DNA of 64,000 bases, taken from contig JADJMZ010000006.1 in assembly GCA_016709315.1 (NCBI GenBank), positions 1 through 64,000 of the forward strand. The letters run 5' to 3'. A program made the position numbers and the translations under genes. This document shows positions 1-12,141 of this stretch, piece by piece (within the stretch, counting starts at the first letter, position 1; each line of letters begins with the position of its first letter). The notes beneath the pieces are model-generated. The model was not told the DNA's origin, did not search any database, and was given only the letters and a program-made list of their open reading frames with translations. The DNA is from Ignavibacteria bacterium. Lineage in GTDB: Bacteria > Bacteroidota > Ignavibacteria > Tepidaquicellales > Tepidaquicellaceae.

Positions 1-25
1 AGCATAATCAACAATATTCAACTTA

Positions 26-3000
26 ACTTTAAATCAGAAGAAGGAACGAAAGCTTGATCTACCGGATAAATTAAATTAGTATTTCCGGGAGAAAGAATTT
101 CACCGTTAACACTGAAATAAATTGTATCGGATTGTCCGCCGTTGGAGACTATTGCGAAAGTTTCTCCTGTAGAGATTGCTTTGAGAAAGATTTATCTAAT
201 ATTGTTAAACTTATAATAATCGATGGATTATCTACTTATGCTGGGAAATAGTCTTCCAAGAACTCCTTTATAATTGGTTTGACTGAAAGGGCACGGTTTA
301 ATATTCGGGGAAATTAATGTAACTTTTAATCAATTAAAAAAGTGATTATCAACTTACAATCCTAACTGGTTGATTAGTTTTTACAAACAATTTCTTAAAT
401 CTTCAGATAAATCTATTATCAGTGTCTTAAATATGTGCACTTGCACTAAGAAAACATGAATCCAATTCACTCCCATTTACATTAATGTTAAAATTATAAG
501 AAAAGTTTTAATGTATCATAGTAATTTTCATTTTGGAAATACAAATTAACGAATTTCAAATTTGTTGTATCACTAATTGTAAATGTTACATTTAAAATGC
601 TATCACAAAAATATTTTCCTTTTTCTGGAGTTAAAATATTTAAAGTATTTGTTGTATCAGTTTGAACAGATTATTTCCGGATAAAATGTGTTAAACTGTT
701 CTTGATGATGCATGAATATATTTAAAGAAATTCATTTGGCGAAGTTCAAATAAATCAAAAACTCTATTTCCAATATCTAATGCGCTGGTGCATTCATGAT
801 AAAAAGCATGGAAAACTCCTAAAGCTCCATCATCCCCATGGTGGTGAATGAATCAAAATTATCATCATCTGTGTGTATTGCTTTGGCTATTAAGAAACTA
901 CCAAGTCACTGGTTAGTATATTAATTGTTATTTGAATTAAAATTGTATATTGAAGATAGCAATTTTCTTATTCGTTTAAATCTATCCGATACTGAATTAA
1001 GAAAACAATCAGCAAACTTAATTATTATAAAATACATTGTAATTTGGATAGGAATTTTAAATATTTCATCGAATACTCAAAAATATATTAAATTCATTTT
1101 TAAACCGTTTATTTAAATAAAGTCTTCAAAATTTACTGAAGTGTCCGGAAACGACATCTCTTGCAATAGCAAGGAAGGAATTCTAGTTTCTTTAAAAATA
1201 TATCCCCCAAAATTAGATCTTGATTGAAGGTTAGTGACAGCAGGAGAAGGAATTAAAATACCAAATTTACTATCAAACGAATTTCTTAATATTGAATTTT
1301 CATTTTTATATATTTTATTTTTTATGATTTTTCTTAATGTACTGTTTAAATTTAAAGTAGGTGCAAGATTAAAAAAAACATCAGCCAATAGTGTTCCTCA
1401 TGGAGTATCTATTGTAATAATTTTGTTTATATCCCTTATCATAATTTTCGAAAAGATTTATAATATGGTTTTTCAGATGCTGTTCCATTAACACTCCCAC
1501 CCATACTATGGCTACATTAATAAACCTGATTACATGCATAACCTCATTTCTCACTTCATAACAGCATGTACAAAAAACTATTTTCATTGGTGGATTACAG
1601 AAAATTGAGTCCAATTTAGTAATAAATTGCATTTTCATCAAAAGATCCTTTTGATTTATTCTAGGTCAAGTATAGTTTTAAATCTCGGGTCATTCTTGAA
1701 ATATTTATTATCAATTCCATCAAAATATTTAAAATCGTCCCAGCATAAATTTGGATCTGAATTCCAACCGTGAACCATAACTAAAGGCGGACGAACTATA
1801 GTAATGTTTTGACTTCCGTTTTCTGATGTTCCGTCAGAATAATTGACAAGAACTCTTGCCACAACTGTTCTTTCAATTTTTGTTTCATCACCTAAACCAG
1901 TTTTTACAAAATCATCAGGAGAAACATACCAAAACCAATAGTTAGTTTTATTGGAATTTGTAGCTTGAATTGAACTGGCATTATTTGCAGACGAATCATA
2001 ATTTTGTATCTGCAAATTTTAATTTACCAAGATATCTGTGTCATTTCCTTATTATCTGCAATTTTATTAAAACACTGGAAATTCTGGGTTGACCATTTAT
2101 TTTAGAAATTTTAAAATAAAGTCTGCTTACACCATCTGCACAGACACCTATTGGCGCAATTCCGGGTTGTGAATATGTATTATCCCATAATAAATTGATT
2201 TTTGATTTCGTTAAACCGGATGTTTTTATTGGTATTGAAGCTGATTCTGAAAATCTCGAAGAAGTTATGTAATCAGTAACTTTAACTTTGAATTTGTTCC
2301 TGTTTGAAGGTTGGTTAAGGCGGTAAACTTATTTGGTTGATTAAATAATTGTGTGGAATTTACATATTTAAAACCTTCTGATATTATATCCGACGACCAA
2401 CTAATTCCATCATCAGATGAAAAGTTGATTTTGTATTTATAGAAACGACGTATTGTATCAATAGGATAACCTGTTCCCGGTATCATCTTATCTTTCCATT
2501 CTACATTTATGACTCTGTCTACTGAATCTGAAAAGGGAGAAGTTAATTTTAATGCAAATGTTTCAGGTGGCTGAATAACTTCAAAATCTTATTCGGTGCA
2601 TTCTGACTTGTAGCTATATCATAAGCAGAAACAGTATAAATTCCCGTTGAAGAACTTTGCAGAACTTGCATAATTTATGCTGAATCCGCCTGTTCCATTT
2701 GATATATATGACTGATCCAGAACTAACTGTGAGTTTGAGCTGAAGACATTAACCTTTATCGGTACATTCGGTCTGAAATTCGCTCCTGTTATATTAACAC
2801 TGCTTCCCTGATTTATCTGAACCGGACTAACTGAGATTGAAGGCTGTAATATAATTGCATTTCCGTTTAGATATTTAACTGTAGCATAATCGAAATATAT
2901 CCCTGTTCCTTTACTTCTCCCTGTAACATACACATTTCCCGTTTTGTCCAATAAAACAGCTGCTGCTCTGTCATCTCCGTTTCCAGTTCCGTTATAAATC

Positions 3001-4178
3001 TGAACCCATTGCTGTATTCCTGAGGAATTATATTTCAGCGTTACATAATCATCATTTGATCCTCCCCAGCTTTTTCCTGTTACATAAGCATTTCCTGTTG
3101 CATCAATTGCAAGTGATGTAGCGCAGTCACTTCCGTTGCCTGTTCCGTTATATCTCTGCACCCACTGCTGAACACCGGATGAATTTAATTTAAGAGTCAC
3201 ATAATCAAAATTTGAAACTGATCCATAACTCTGACCAGTAACATAAACATTACCGGAAACATCAACTTTAACAGAAGATGCCATATCCTCATAATTACCT
3301 GTTCCGTTATATACATTTGACCATAACAAATCTCCGTTTGTATTGTATTTAATGGTTAAATAATCAATGGTTGCAACTCTGCTTCTTCCTGTTACATAAA
3401 CATTTCCGAATCCATCAACAGTCATTGCAGAAATTATATCAGCGCTGCTTCTTTGTCCGTTATATCTTCTTACCCATTGTTGTACTCCGGAATTATTGTA
3501 TTTATAACAGCATAATCAGTACTTGCATTACTTTCTAAACCACCGCCAGCTACATATACATTTCCGGAACCATCTAAGGATATTGAATTAGCAACATCAT
3601 CAGAATTTACCGGACCATTGAATCTCTGTATCCATTGAAGGACTCCGGAAGAATTATATTTAATAGTTGCGAAATCCCTTTTTGTAGTTGTTCCCGTACT
3701 TGAGCCGGTCACATAAACATTTCCCGAGCCGTCCACCGATATTGCATTTGCCCAGTCTATACCATTTCCGGGACCATTATATCTTATAACCCATTGCTGA
3801 ACACCTGAAGAATTATATTTTACAGTGGCATAATCTATTGACGTTAAAGTATCGGCACTTCCTCCAGTTACATAAACATTTCCTGATCCGTCAACAGCAA
3901 TTGAAGTAGGAATATCTGAATTATTCCATAAACCGTTATATCTTGCAACCCATTGCTGGACACCGGTGGAATTATACTTTATAGTTGCATAATCAAAAAC
4001 CTGTTCCAATTCCTTTGCTTTTGCCTGTTACATAGACATTCCCGGATGTATCAACAGCTGTTGAATAAGCGATATCATCAGTGTTTCCCGTACCGTTATA
4101 TCTCTGAATCCACTGGGATTGAACTGAGTTGCTCACAACAAGAAATAAAATAGAGTAAATGATTGTTTTCATAAACAA
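26..4178 (-). pseudogene. Broken secreted beta-propeller (SBBP) and lipase-like protein
   Basis: Several minus-strand frames join into one product of up to about 1,380 residues. It starts at 4178 with a signal peptide (MFMKTIIYSILFLVVSNS). About ten SBBP-type propeller repeats follow to about 2870, each with a DGSGNVYVTG core and a YNSSGVQQW strand. An IPT/Ig-like stretch lies at about 2640-2860. An alpha/beta hydrolase part includes VMVHGWNSD near 1770, HSMGG (nucleophile-elbow type) near 1510, and INKIITIDTP followed by GTLLADV near 1400-1440. A beta-rich tail is readable to about 26. Frames shift near 4000, 3440, 2640, 2260, 1660 and 1390, mostly by one base. The likely role is a secreted esterase or lipase on a propeller scaffold. 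The domain reading is firm. Whether the gene is dead or only mis-sequenced is open. Confidence 0.7.
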
Positions 4179-4492
4179 TGATTGTTAAGATTAATGATTT
4201 CTGAAACTTAAACTTGTCAGCTTAAAAAATTAGTAGAGGATGAAAATTCGATGAATTTCAGAGAAAGATAAGTTCATTTGAAAGAACTTGTATGGATATT
4301 ACCTTTAATTCTATTACACTTGCAACTAAAACAAAAACATATTTTTTATTGAATTCAAATTAGAACAATTACTTAATATTTACAATGTAAAAGCAAACTG
4401 TAAAATTAAATCTAAAGAATCAATGAGGTATATACTTAGCAGTAATAAATACATTCCAGATTGTTTATATTTGTAAGGAAGAAAAAGGAATT
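4179..4492. other. AT-rich intergenic stretch
   Basis: This lies between the divergent starts of the SBBP/lipase gene (minus) and the FN3 lipoprotein gene (plus), so both promoters should be here. I see no hairpin, RNA gene or open frame. Confidence 0.5.
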
Positions 4493-5039
4493 ATGAAAAA
4501 TATTCAAAAAATTTCTAATATTACTGGCATTAGTAGACTAATAATTATTTTTTATTTTTCAATAATTCTTTTTGCTATAGAAAGTTGCTCTATATATAAG
4601 TAAGACAATACTTCTCTCCTAAATAACTTACAGATAAATGATTTCAAGAGAAAAAAATTACCTTCACCACCTCAAATGTTAGATTTTATAACCGGTGACA
4701 AAAAAGTTATGCTTTTTTGGTATAGACCTGCAGCAACAGGCAACAGCAATATTCTTGAATACATACTTTACAGAAAATTTGATTATGAATCATATAAAGT
4801 ATTATGTTATCTTCATCCTGACACTACTACCTTTATAGATTCAAATTTGACAAATACATATGAATATCGTTACTATGTCCGTAAGAAATAAATCCGGTAA
4901 GAGCAGTAATTCAAATGAAGTATTGGCTGTACCAATATCGGATACAATTCCAAATACTCAACAGAATTTGATTTACGGGTACAGCAAATACAATCCGTTA
5001 ATAGAATTGAATTTTGGGATTGAAAAAGACTTTCATTAA
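4493..5039 (+). pseudogene. Small lipoprotein with one fibronectin III-like domain, frameshifted
   Basis: ATG at 4493 opens a short protein whose hydrophobic N-terminus ends in AIESCS, a plausible lipobox with the lipidated Cys near residue 38. A frameshift near 4600 leads into a frame at about 4620-4890 that reads as a single FN3-like domain (LFWYRPAATGNSNILEYILYR, then TYEYRYYV). Another shift at the A-run near 4887 continues to a stop at 5037-5039. This is probably a surface lipoprotein of about 180 residues. No catalytic motif is seen. Repeat family A begins about 50 bp downstream. Confidence 0.5.
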
Positions 5040-5094
5040 GTAACCCAACCCGCAACATCACTCTTACAGTAAAAGTATCTATTCAATTTACATT

Positions 5095-6178
5095 CACCGT
5101 TCCACCGTCCCCGAAGCAGTATCCGTCACTTCGCCTTGCCTGTACCTTTGCTGTATCAGTAACTTACTCTCAGCAGTAACAGACTCTGCGACTGTTTCCG
5201 GTGAGGGAGCTGTGATAGTTACTGTTGCTGATTCGAAACAGATACAGTATCAGTTACAGAAACAGTTACAGGAACTTTTACTGTTAAGGTTACAGTGACT
5301 GTATCGGTGACCTGAACCAGTGTTCGGGATCAGCCCCTCACACGCAACATCAACATCCCCCGCACCCGTCACAGCACCATTCACAATTCCTTTTACATCA
5401 CCGTCCCCGAATCAGTTTCCCTCACTGCGCATCTCCTGAACCTTTACTGAAAGATAAACTTTTTCTCAGCAGTAAATGGCTCTGCGACTGTATCCGGAGA
5501 AGGAGCTGTGATAGTTGCTGTTGCTGATTCGAAACAGACAGTGACTGTTACGGTGTCATGGAACTGTGTCCTGGATCAGGAACCGCACTTGCGACTGTTC
5601 CCGGTGAAGTAGCTGTGATTGTTGCTGTTGCTGATTCGAAACAGATACAGTGACTGTTACATAAACAGTTACAGGAACTTTTACTGTTAAGGTTACTGTG
5701 ACTGTTACGGTGACCTGAAGCATCTTCGACTGTTTCCGTTGAGAGAACTGTGATAGTTGCTGTTGCTGATTCGAAACAGATACAGTATCAGTAACAGAAA
5801 CAGTTACAGGAACTTTTACTGTTAAGGTTACGGAGACTGTAACGGTAACCTAGAACTGTGTCCGGGATCAGAAACAGCACCGGCACAGCAACAGTACCCG
5901 CAGCAGTATCCTCCACTATGCATTTCCTGTACCTTTACTGTATCAATAAATTTTACTATTCAATTACACACTCTGCAACTGTTTCCGATGAGTTTAGCTG
6001 TGATAGTTGCTGTTGCAGATTCGGAACTGATACAGTGTATGTTACAGAAACAGTTACAGGAACTTGTACTGTTACGGTTACGGAGACTGTTACGGTGAGT
6101 TGGAGCAGTGTTCGTGAGCAGAAACTGCACCAGCAAGAGCAACTGAACTGCACCAGATTTCTCTCCCTATCACAATAA
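5095..6178. repeat. Repeat family A, five copies
   Basis: Five copies of an approximately 150-bp unit are at about 5186-5335, 5479-5580 (internally deleted), 5589-5720, 5725-5875 and 5968-6121. Each starts near CTCTGCGACTGTTTCC, passes through GTGATAGTTGCTGTTGCTGA, TTCGAAACAGATACAGTATC, AACAGTTACAGGAACTTTTA and CTGTTACGGTGACCTGG, and ends near GTGTCCGGGATCAG. Some copies are preceded by a further conserved stretch (CAGTATCCGTCACT ... CTTTACTG). Short frames here read as Thr/Val-rich peptides on either strand but are not conserved as genes. The unit holds nested short inverted words (GTAACAG/CTGTTAC and AACAGT/ACTGTT). Confidence 0.75.
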
Positions 6179-6180
6179 CT

Positions 6181-6626
6181 TTACTTTTTCTTAGTTGTGA
6201 TTGTAAAATGAATTGTATAAGTATAATTCATGCACAGTAAGTAAAACTGAATGGGAATTCGATATGGAGTATATAGCTATACTAGAGCAGAGAAAGAAGA
6301 AGATATTTAAGAGTGTTACATTATGAGAGTTGTTACATTGTTATTATGTTATTTTACCTGAACAGCAAACTCGTTAAAATATAAAGTCATTCAGTTAATA
6401 TTATTTTATTTATCTAATCTTCAAAATTGCTTCAATTTTCAACACTACAGTTAGCACCTATTTTATTTTAAACTAATCTCATCATTAACTAAAAAATATA
6501 TGATTGTATATAAACTTTCTAATTGAATAAAATTAATAATTAGTATTTATTTATTCGTAATGATTTTGTATTTTTTAAAACTAAAATTTATAACATAAAA
6601 TTAATAGGAAAATAAATTTGAATTTT
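6181..6626. other. AT-rich stretch with no gene seen
   Basis: About 450 bp of very AT-rich sequence between the family A array and the start of the YCF48-like gene. The promoter of that gene should lie near its 3' end. I see no RNA gene, hairpin or frame of note. Confidence 0.5.
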
Positions 6627-8741
6627 ATGAAAAATAAAATATTTTTTGTTATTTCAATTTATATTAATTTTGTCATTTAAGCCATCGATTTGTCAGAGCG
6701 ATTGGTTTTGGCAAAACCCACATCCTTTTGGTGTAACATTAAATACTATGTATTTCTATAATAATGAATCAGGATATATTTTTGGTGATGGTGGATCTGG
6801 ATTTAAAACTACTAATGGAGGTTTGAATTGGTTTGATTTACAAACAAATACTTCATTTAACATTCATTCTTCATTTTTTATTGATTCCTATTCAGGATTC
6901 ATTATTGGTCAGAATGGTTTAATATTATTTACATCTGATTCAGGAAATAACTGGAACCAATTGGATTCAAAAACAAATAAAAATCTTAGAGATATACACT
7001 TTTCAGATTTAAACAATGGGATTATTGTAGGAGATTCCGGTTGTATTTTGAGAACATTTAATGCAGGGATAAACTGGGAATATAGTTTTTTGGGTTCAAA
7101 TGAGAATTTAAAATCTATATCATTTCCATTCCCTAATGTAGGATATTGTGTTGGAGATGTTGGTAGAACTTATAAAACAACAAATTTTGGAAATAATTGG
7201 ATGCAAATAACATCTCCTACAAATGAAAACTTGAATTGTGTAAGTTTTATTGATGCTAACGAAGGTTTCATACTTAGCAATCTTGGAATAATGTATAAAA
7301 CAAATAATGGGTGGAAATAATTGGTTCACCACTGGTTATAATGTTAATCCAAATCCTTATGAATTAACCTTCAACAATAATTTTGGATTTATTTGTGCGA
7401 GTGGTCTTTACAAATCAATAACACAGGAATTTCATGGATATCTATTAACCCATCACCTGGTCAGAATTATGGAATTAAAACTTTTTCGTTTGTTAATTCT
7501 AACAATTATTTTTTGGGAGGGATTCTTGGAAACATTATTCAAATATTCAAATGAACTTACACTGATTTAATAAATAGAACAACATTCAATTCATTGTATG
7601 GAGTTTACTTTGTTGATGCAGAAAATGGTTATGCAGTTGGTCAAGGTAATGTAAATTATCTTATCAAAACGACAAACGGAGGGGAAAATTGGTTTCCTCC
7701 AATACAATTAGATAATATGTCGTTGCTATCTTTATATTTTATTGATTCTAATACAGGGTTTATAACAGAGCTGAAGGTAAAATTTTAAAAAAAACAACAA
7801 ATGGGGGAGAAGAATTACAAACTCAGTTATCAAATACTTTCAAATGTATTATTGTCAACATCATTTATTAATGCGAATACAGGGTTAGTAGTAGGTTTTA
7901 ATGGAACAATACGAAAAACAACTAATGGTGGTGCTAATTGGTTTGCTCAGAATTCTGGAACAACTTATAACTTAAAGAAAGTAATATATAAAAATTCTAG
8001 TGTAGGATATATCTGTGGAAATAACTCAAATATTAATTCAAGTATAATTTTAAAAACATCATCCGGTGGTAATTCATGGAATGAGTCATATATTAGTGCT
8101 AATGAATTATTCTATTCTATTTCTTTTCCTACAGATGATATTGGTTATGCTGTAGGAAAAGATATAATTATAAAAACTACAAATGGGGGTAATACTTGGT
8201 CTGCAGTAACATCAATACTTCACGAATATTCACAATCAATATATTTCCCTACAACAAATACAGGATACATTGCTTCAGGATCTGGCAAAATAATTAAGAC
8301 AACTAATGGTGGAGTTAATTGGTTTTATCGAAATCAAATAATAGTAATGCAATATATGATATGTTCTTCTTATCAGATCAAACTGGTTACGTAGTTGGTA
8401 CTAGAGGAACTATTCTAAAAACTACAAATGGAGGAGGACAACCGGTAAAATTATGAATAATTCTACTTTATCAAATAAATACTATAAGTTATATCAAAAC
8501 TTTCCAAATCCATTCAATCCCACAACAAAAAATTAGTTTTGAAATTCTAAAATCCTCAAATGTAAAACTCACTGTTTATAATTCACTTGGGAAAAAGATC
8601 GAATCTTTAATAGACAATATTTTAGAAGAAGGAAGTTATGAAACAATATTCAATGGAATAGATTATTCATCCGGAATATATTTTTACAGATTAGAAGCAA
8701 ATAATTTTCTAGTCTCAAAAAAAATGATTCTATTAAAATAA
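6627..8741 (+). pseudogene. BNR/YCF48-like propeller protein with type IX sorting domain, frameshifted
   Basis: From ATG 6627 the joined product is about 700 residues. A signal peptide ends near SICQSDW. Many repeats of about 40 residues follow, with a KTTNGGxNW turn and GYxVG/GxI strands, as in YCF48 (HCF136)-like and BNR propellers. The last about 80 residues are a type IX sorting domain (YQNFPNPFNP, then SGIYFYRLEANN and SKKMILLK) with a stop at 8739-8741. Frames shift near 6660, 7305, 7430, 7790, 8340, 8455 and 8530, several at A/T runs. The tail predicts export by the SprA system encoded at 49.4-56 kb. The role is probably a surface scaffold. No photosynthetic link is implied. Confidence 0.75.
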
Positions 8742-8859
8742 AAATTATTGTTTTATTTGCATTATGAAATTATTACTCTAATATAACTATCCAAACATCG
8801 TTGACTTTTCGGAAACATAATAAATTTTAAATAGATTTCTGCGTAATCGTTAAAGTCCC

Positions 8860-9340
8860 TGACCTGACCCCAACCCTTCACCTCCACAACACCAGCACCC
8901 GCCACCATTCCTGCACCGTCTCCGTAACCGTTACTTCCCCTTAACCGAATCAGAACTTTCACAGTTAACAAATCAGCAACCGCCACCGTAACCTGCACCG
9001 TCTCCTTAACTGTTTCCAACTCCCTAACCGAATCAGAGCAACAGCAGCCGGCACATTCCCTGCACCGGCTGCGTAACTGTTACATCTCCCTTAACCGAAT
9101 CAGAACTTTCCAGTTACAGCAACATCAGCCTGAACAGTACAGCAACAGCAACCGGTACAGGTAACAAAAAAGCAGCCGGCACATTCCCCGCACCAGCTGC
9201 ATAACCGTAACATCTCCCTTAACAGAAAACTCTGCCCCTCCACTAAAACATTACCCGCAACCACACATTACCCGCATCTGAACCGTAACAGTTCCTGAAC
9301 AGAGACAAACCTCCATCCAAATAAGAACAGCAACCTTCAC
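8860..9340. repeat. Repeat family B, about six degenerate units
   Basis: A C-rich, cryptically simple tract contrasts with the AT-rich flanks. It has degenerate units of about 70-100 bp around GCACCGGCTGCGTAACTGTTAC, TCTCCCTTAACCGAATCAGA and CAGCAACAGCAACCGG. The minus strand reads as Thr/Val/Ala-rich peptides broken by stops. The reverse complement shares TTGCTGATTCG-like words with family A, so the two families look related. Confidence 0.6.
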
Positions 9341-9794
9341 TATCGAATTAAGGGTTATTGAACTGCCACTACTCAATTAACAGGTCTATTCTTCTCTAAA
9401 CCCATCGAAAGGTATTTAAACAATACCTTTGTTGAACTGTTACTAGATGCATTACTTTTACAGTTTGCCTTACCAGAAACCAATTGGAACAATAGTAATT
9501 TGATAATGAAAAATTTCTATCTAATTTTGATATAGTATTATGTTACTTTGTATTAATATAAATAACAAATTAAGATGTGAATAATGTTATTGATTCATAA
9601 ATTCACCTTACATAATTTTGTAAAGACTAAATAATAAAATTAATTTGTTTAAATTAATATTTAGTTAATTTATAAATGTTCTTATAATTTTACAATAAGG
9701 AGGTTTGACTCAATTAGTAAAATCTTTAGTATGAAGATTCTGGAAGGAGAAAGTTCATAAAGATTATTATTAACTTAACTGAAAGGAATACAAA
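9341..9794. other. AT-rich stretch with one strong hairpin
   Basis: Only one structure stands out: a 9-bp inverted repeat AAAGGTATT/AATACCTTT at 9408-9430 with a 5-base loop. No T-run follows, so it is not a clear terminator. The rest is AT-rich and carries the upstream region of the gene at 9795. Confidence 0.45.
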
Positions 9795-10237
9795 ATGAGA
9801 AAAGAATGGCTATTATTGGGAGTCACGAAGAATGGAGTCGATTGTCCAGGCGATAGTGATGTTTACACACAAATGGTAGGTTTATCAAGTTGAGATAGTT
9901 TGTACACATCCAGAAGTTATAGAAGACCATCTCCAAATAGGTGTGACTTATGATGTAAAAGAAGGACAAGAGGATTATACTAATCTACAAATGATTAGAG
10001 ATATGAAATTCCTCTACCAGGGAACTGGAAAATGTGAAAGTACCAGATTCTGCGGATTTACTTTAGAAACAGTTTTTTGGAAAAAATCACAAGTGGAATC
10101 CTGTGAAAACAAATTTGCTAACAAACCAATGGATACGATCCACATATGCAAAAATTGATGGTATCGGTGATGATGAAGGAAATGCCGGTTTAAGAATAAA
10201 CTTTTCTATACCAATAGAATATAAGCTAGAAAAGTAG
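9795..10237 (+). CDS. Hypothetical soluble protein, two frameshifts
   Basis: ATG 9795 is preceded by AAGGA about 8 bases upstream. The joined product is about 145 residues. It begins MRKEWLLLGVTKNG, passes through IVCTHPEVIEDHLQIGVTY and TRFCGFTLETVF, and ends INFSIPIEYKLEK with a stop at 10235-10237. The frame shifts near 9890 and again at the T/A runs near 10073-10085. There is no signal peptide or membrane segment, and it looks like a small beta-rich protein. I do not recognise the family. The next same-strand gene, also a small beta-rich protein of unknown family, starts about 415 bp downstream. Confidence 0.5.
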
Positions 10238-10653
10238 GGTTCTCATTAAATTGCATACGTTTTGAGTTTAACGATAACATAAATATACATTATTATTAAA
10301 CTTAATGCTTGTTATAATACAAAAATGAAGAATAGAAATTCTTATTAGATTTTTTGTATTTTCAATATACAATTTGAATATAGGGGAAAGAAATTGCGTT
10401 TCGATTTAACTATAATCTAAGTTGAAAATTTTAAAGATACCTTAAGAAAGATTTATTGGTTTCAAAAGAAAGAAAAGCAATTATTTCCCCTTGCAGAAAT
10501 TAGAATAATTGTATAATTAGTTAAAAAAAGTTTTTTATTCCTTTTGTATATTTTAAGTAGTTCTTAGTAAATTTATATGTCAGAGTTTAAAATTTATAAT
10601 AACAATGACTACTTAAATTTGATACATTTACTAAATTCATGGAGGAAAAAGAA
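10238..10653. other. AT-rich intergenic stretch
   Basis: About 415 bp between two small hypothetical genes. I see no RNA gene or convincing terminator. The only clear signal is a ribosome binding site at the 3' end, GGAGG at 10641-10645, eight bases before ATG 10654. Confidence 0.5.
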
Positions 10654-11224
10654 ATGGCTATAAATTTACAAGATATAAGGACTTCAGTTCAGACATATTT
10701 AAATGAAAAAGTAACAGTAAAAATTTCTGAATTAATTCCGGAATCTGGCATACAGCTCGGGCAAAACGAAAAGTTTGCATTCAAGGTTACAGTTTCCAAC
10801 GCACCAAGTAATGAAGGTGGATTAGCTTTGAAGAATGTGAGATATTATATTGAAATTGATAATCCATTAGTTGCAAAATTTTATTCCCCAAATATAGAGG
10901 ATTTTTTCATGTAATTGGTTGGGCAAAGTCTGAACCAAATGATAACTCTGAAAATTTACAACCAGGAAAACTCGTTAATTATTATTATTTGTTTCCAGGT
11001 AAAGGCAATAAACATAAAGATTATTTGAATCCTGGAGAATCTAAGAGTTTTGGAAGTACAATTTTTTCGGAGTCCCACTTTAAAGGAAAAACTCAAACCC
11101 CTTTAAATGGGTCTGGAGCATCAATTGTTTTTAAAGTATTGGCTGAAATTGACTTGGATTACATTTTCCCGAAAAATGAGGATAAAATCCAATTGTAACT
11201 AAGCCTTTTTCTGTAGTTTTCTAA
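10654..11224 (+). CDS. Hypothetical beta-rich protein, two homopolymer frameshifts
   Basis: The start is placed at ATG 10654, not the earlier ATG 10639, because GGAGG at 10641-10645 is correctly spaced from the later codon and overlaps the earlier one. The product is about 190 residues starting MAINLQDIRTSVQTYLNEK. The middle (FAFKVTVSNAPSNEGGLALK) resembles CARDB/Ig-like beta domains. The frame breaks at the T-run near 10902 and resumes as HVIGWAKSEPNDN. A second A-run break near 11184 would give the end NPIVTKPFSVVF and a stop at 11222-11224. There is no signal peptide. The family is not recognised and the function is unknown. Confidence 0.55.
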
Positions 11225-11261
11225 AGTTTTAGTTAATTATAAATCAATATAACAACTTAAA

Positions 11262-11990
11262 CCTGACATAACAGCAACCGGCACAGTAACCTGCACCGGC
11301 TGCGTAATTGTTACATTACTTGAACAGAATCAGAACCCCATCCCTGCACCCCCACAACATCTTTCTATTCGCCTTAAATCACCGCCCCGCATCAGTATCC
11401 GTCACTGCACATTTCCCGTACCTATACTGAATCATTAACTTTACTTAGCAGTGCCAGACTCTGCGACTGTTCGGTTGAGGAACTGTGATAGTTGCTGTTA
11501 CTGATTCGAAACAGATCAAAGTGACTTTTTACGGAAACAGTTACAGGAACTTTTACTGTTACGGTTACGGTGTCTGTTACGGTGAGCGCTGGAACTGTGT
11601 CCGGGATCAGAAACTGCACTCTGCGACTGTTTCCGGAGGGAGCTGTGATTGTTGCTGTTGCTGATTCGAAACAGATACAGTATCAGTAACAGAAACCCAG
11701 TTACAGAAACTTTACTGTAAGGGTCACGAATTGTTACGGTGAAATGAAGCAGATCCAGGATCGCAACTTGGCACTTTAAACATTAACAGTTACCCAGGAA
11801 CTTTTTACTGTTACGGTTACAGTGACTGTTACAGTGACTTTTTCAGTATAGTTGGCTGTGACAGTTTGCTGTTGCTGATTAGAAACAGATACAGTATCTA
11901 ATGCAGAAACAGTTATTGGGACTGTTACTGGCAGGGTTGCAGTGACTGTTGCGGTGAACTGGCGTGTCCGAAGATGTGAATTATAACAGC
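11262..11990. repeat. One family B unit followed by three family A copies
   Basis: A family B unit (CAGCAACCGGCACAGTAACC, then GGCTGCGTAATTGTTACA) at about 11270-11340 runs straight into the family A leader (CATCAGTATCCGTCACTGCA) and then A copies at about 11458-11610, 11618-11765 and a diverged one at about 11780-11970. This shows families A and B can sit side by side as one composite tract. Short Thr/Val-rich frames here are not supported as genes. Confidence 0.7.
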
Positions 11991-12141
11991 ATCATTTACT
12001 GATACAGCTCGAGATATAGTGACTGCAACCGATTAGGGAGAATATTGCTATGCTGGTGGAAAGGCCGAAGATATAATTATTAATGAATCATTGTGCAATT
12101 TAAATTTTTTGATTCGAAACAATTTTAAATTTTTAAAATAT

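Noticed and set aside
5095..6178. CRISPR array
   Set aside because: Repeats are long, degenerate and of uneven spacing, with no unique spacers of constant length and no cas genes.
5858..6178. Thr/Val-rich protein gene on the plus strand (also 5956-6153 on the minus strand)
   Set aside because: The frame exists only because one repeat copy lost a stop; other copies are broken, both strands give similar peptides, and there is no ribosome binding site or signal peptide.
8762..9019. Minus-strand 85-residue gene
   Set aside because: It lies wholly in family B repeats and is of low complexity with no start signal.
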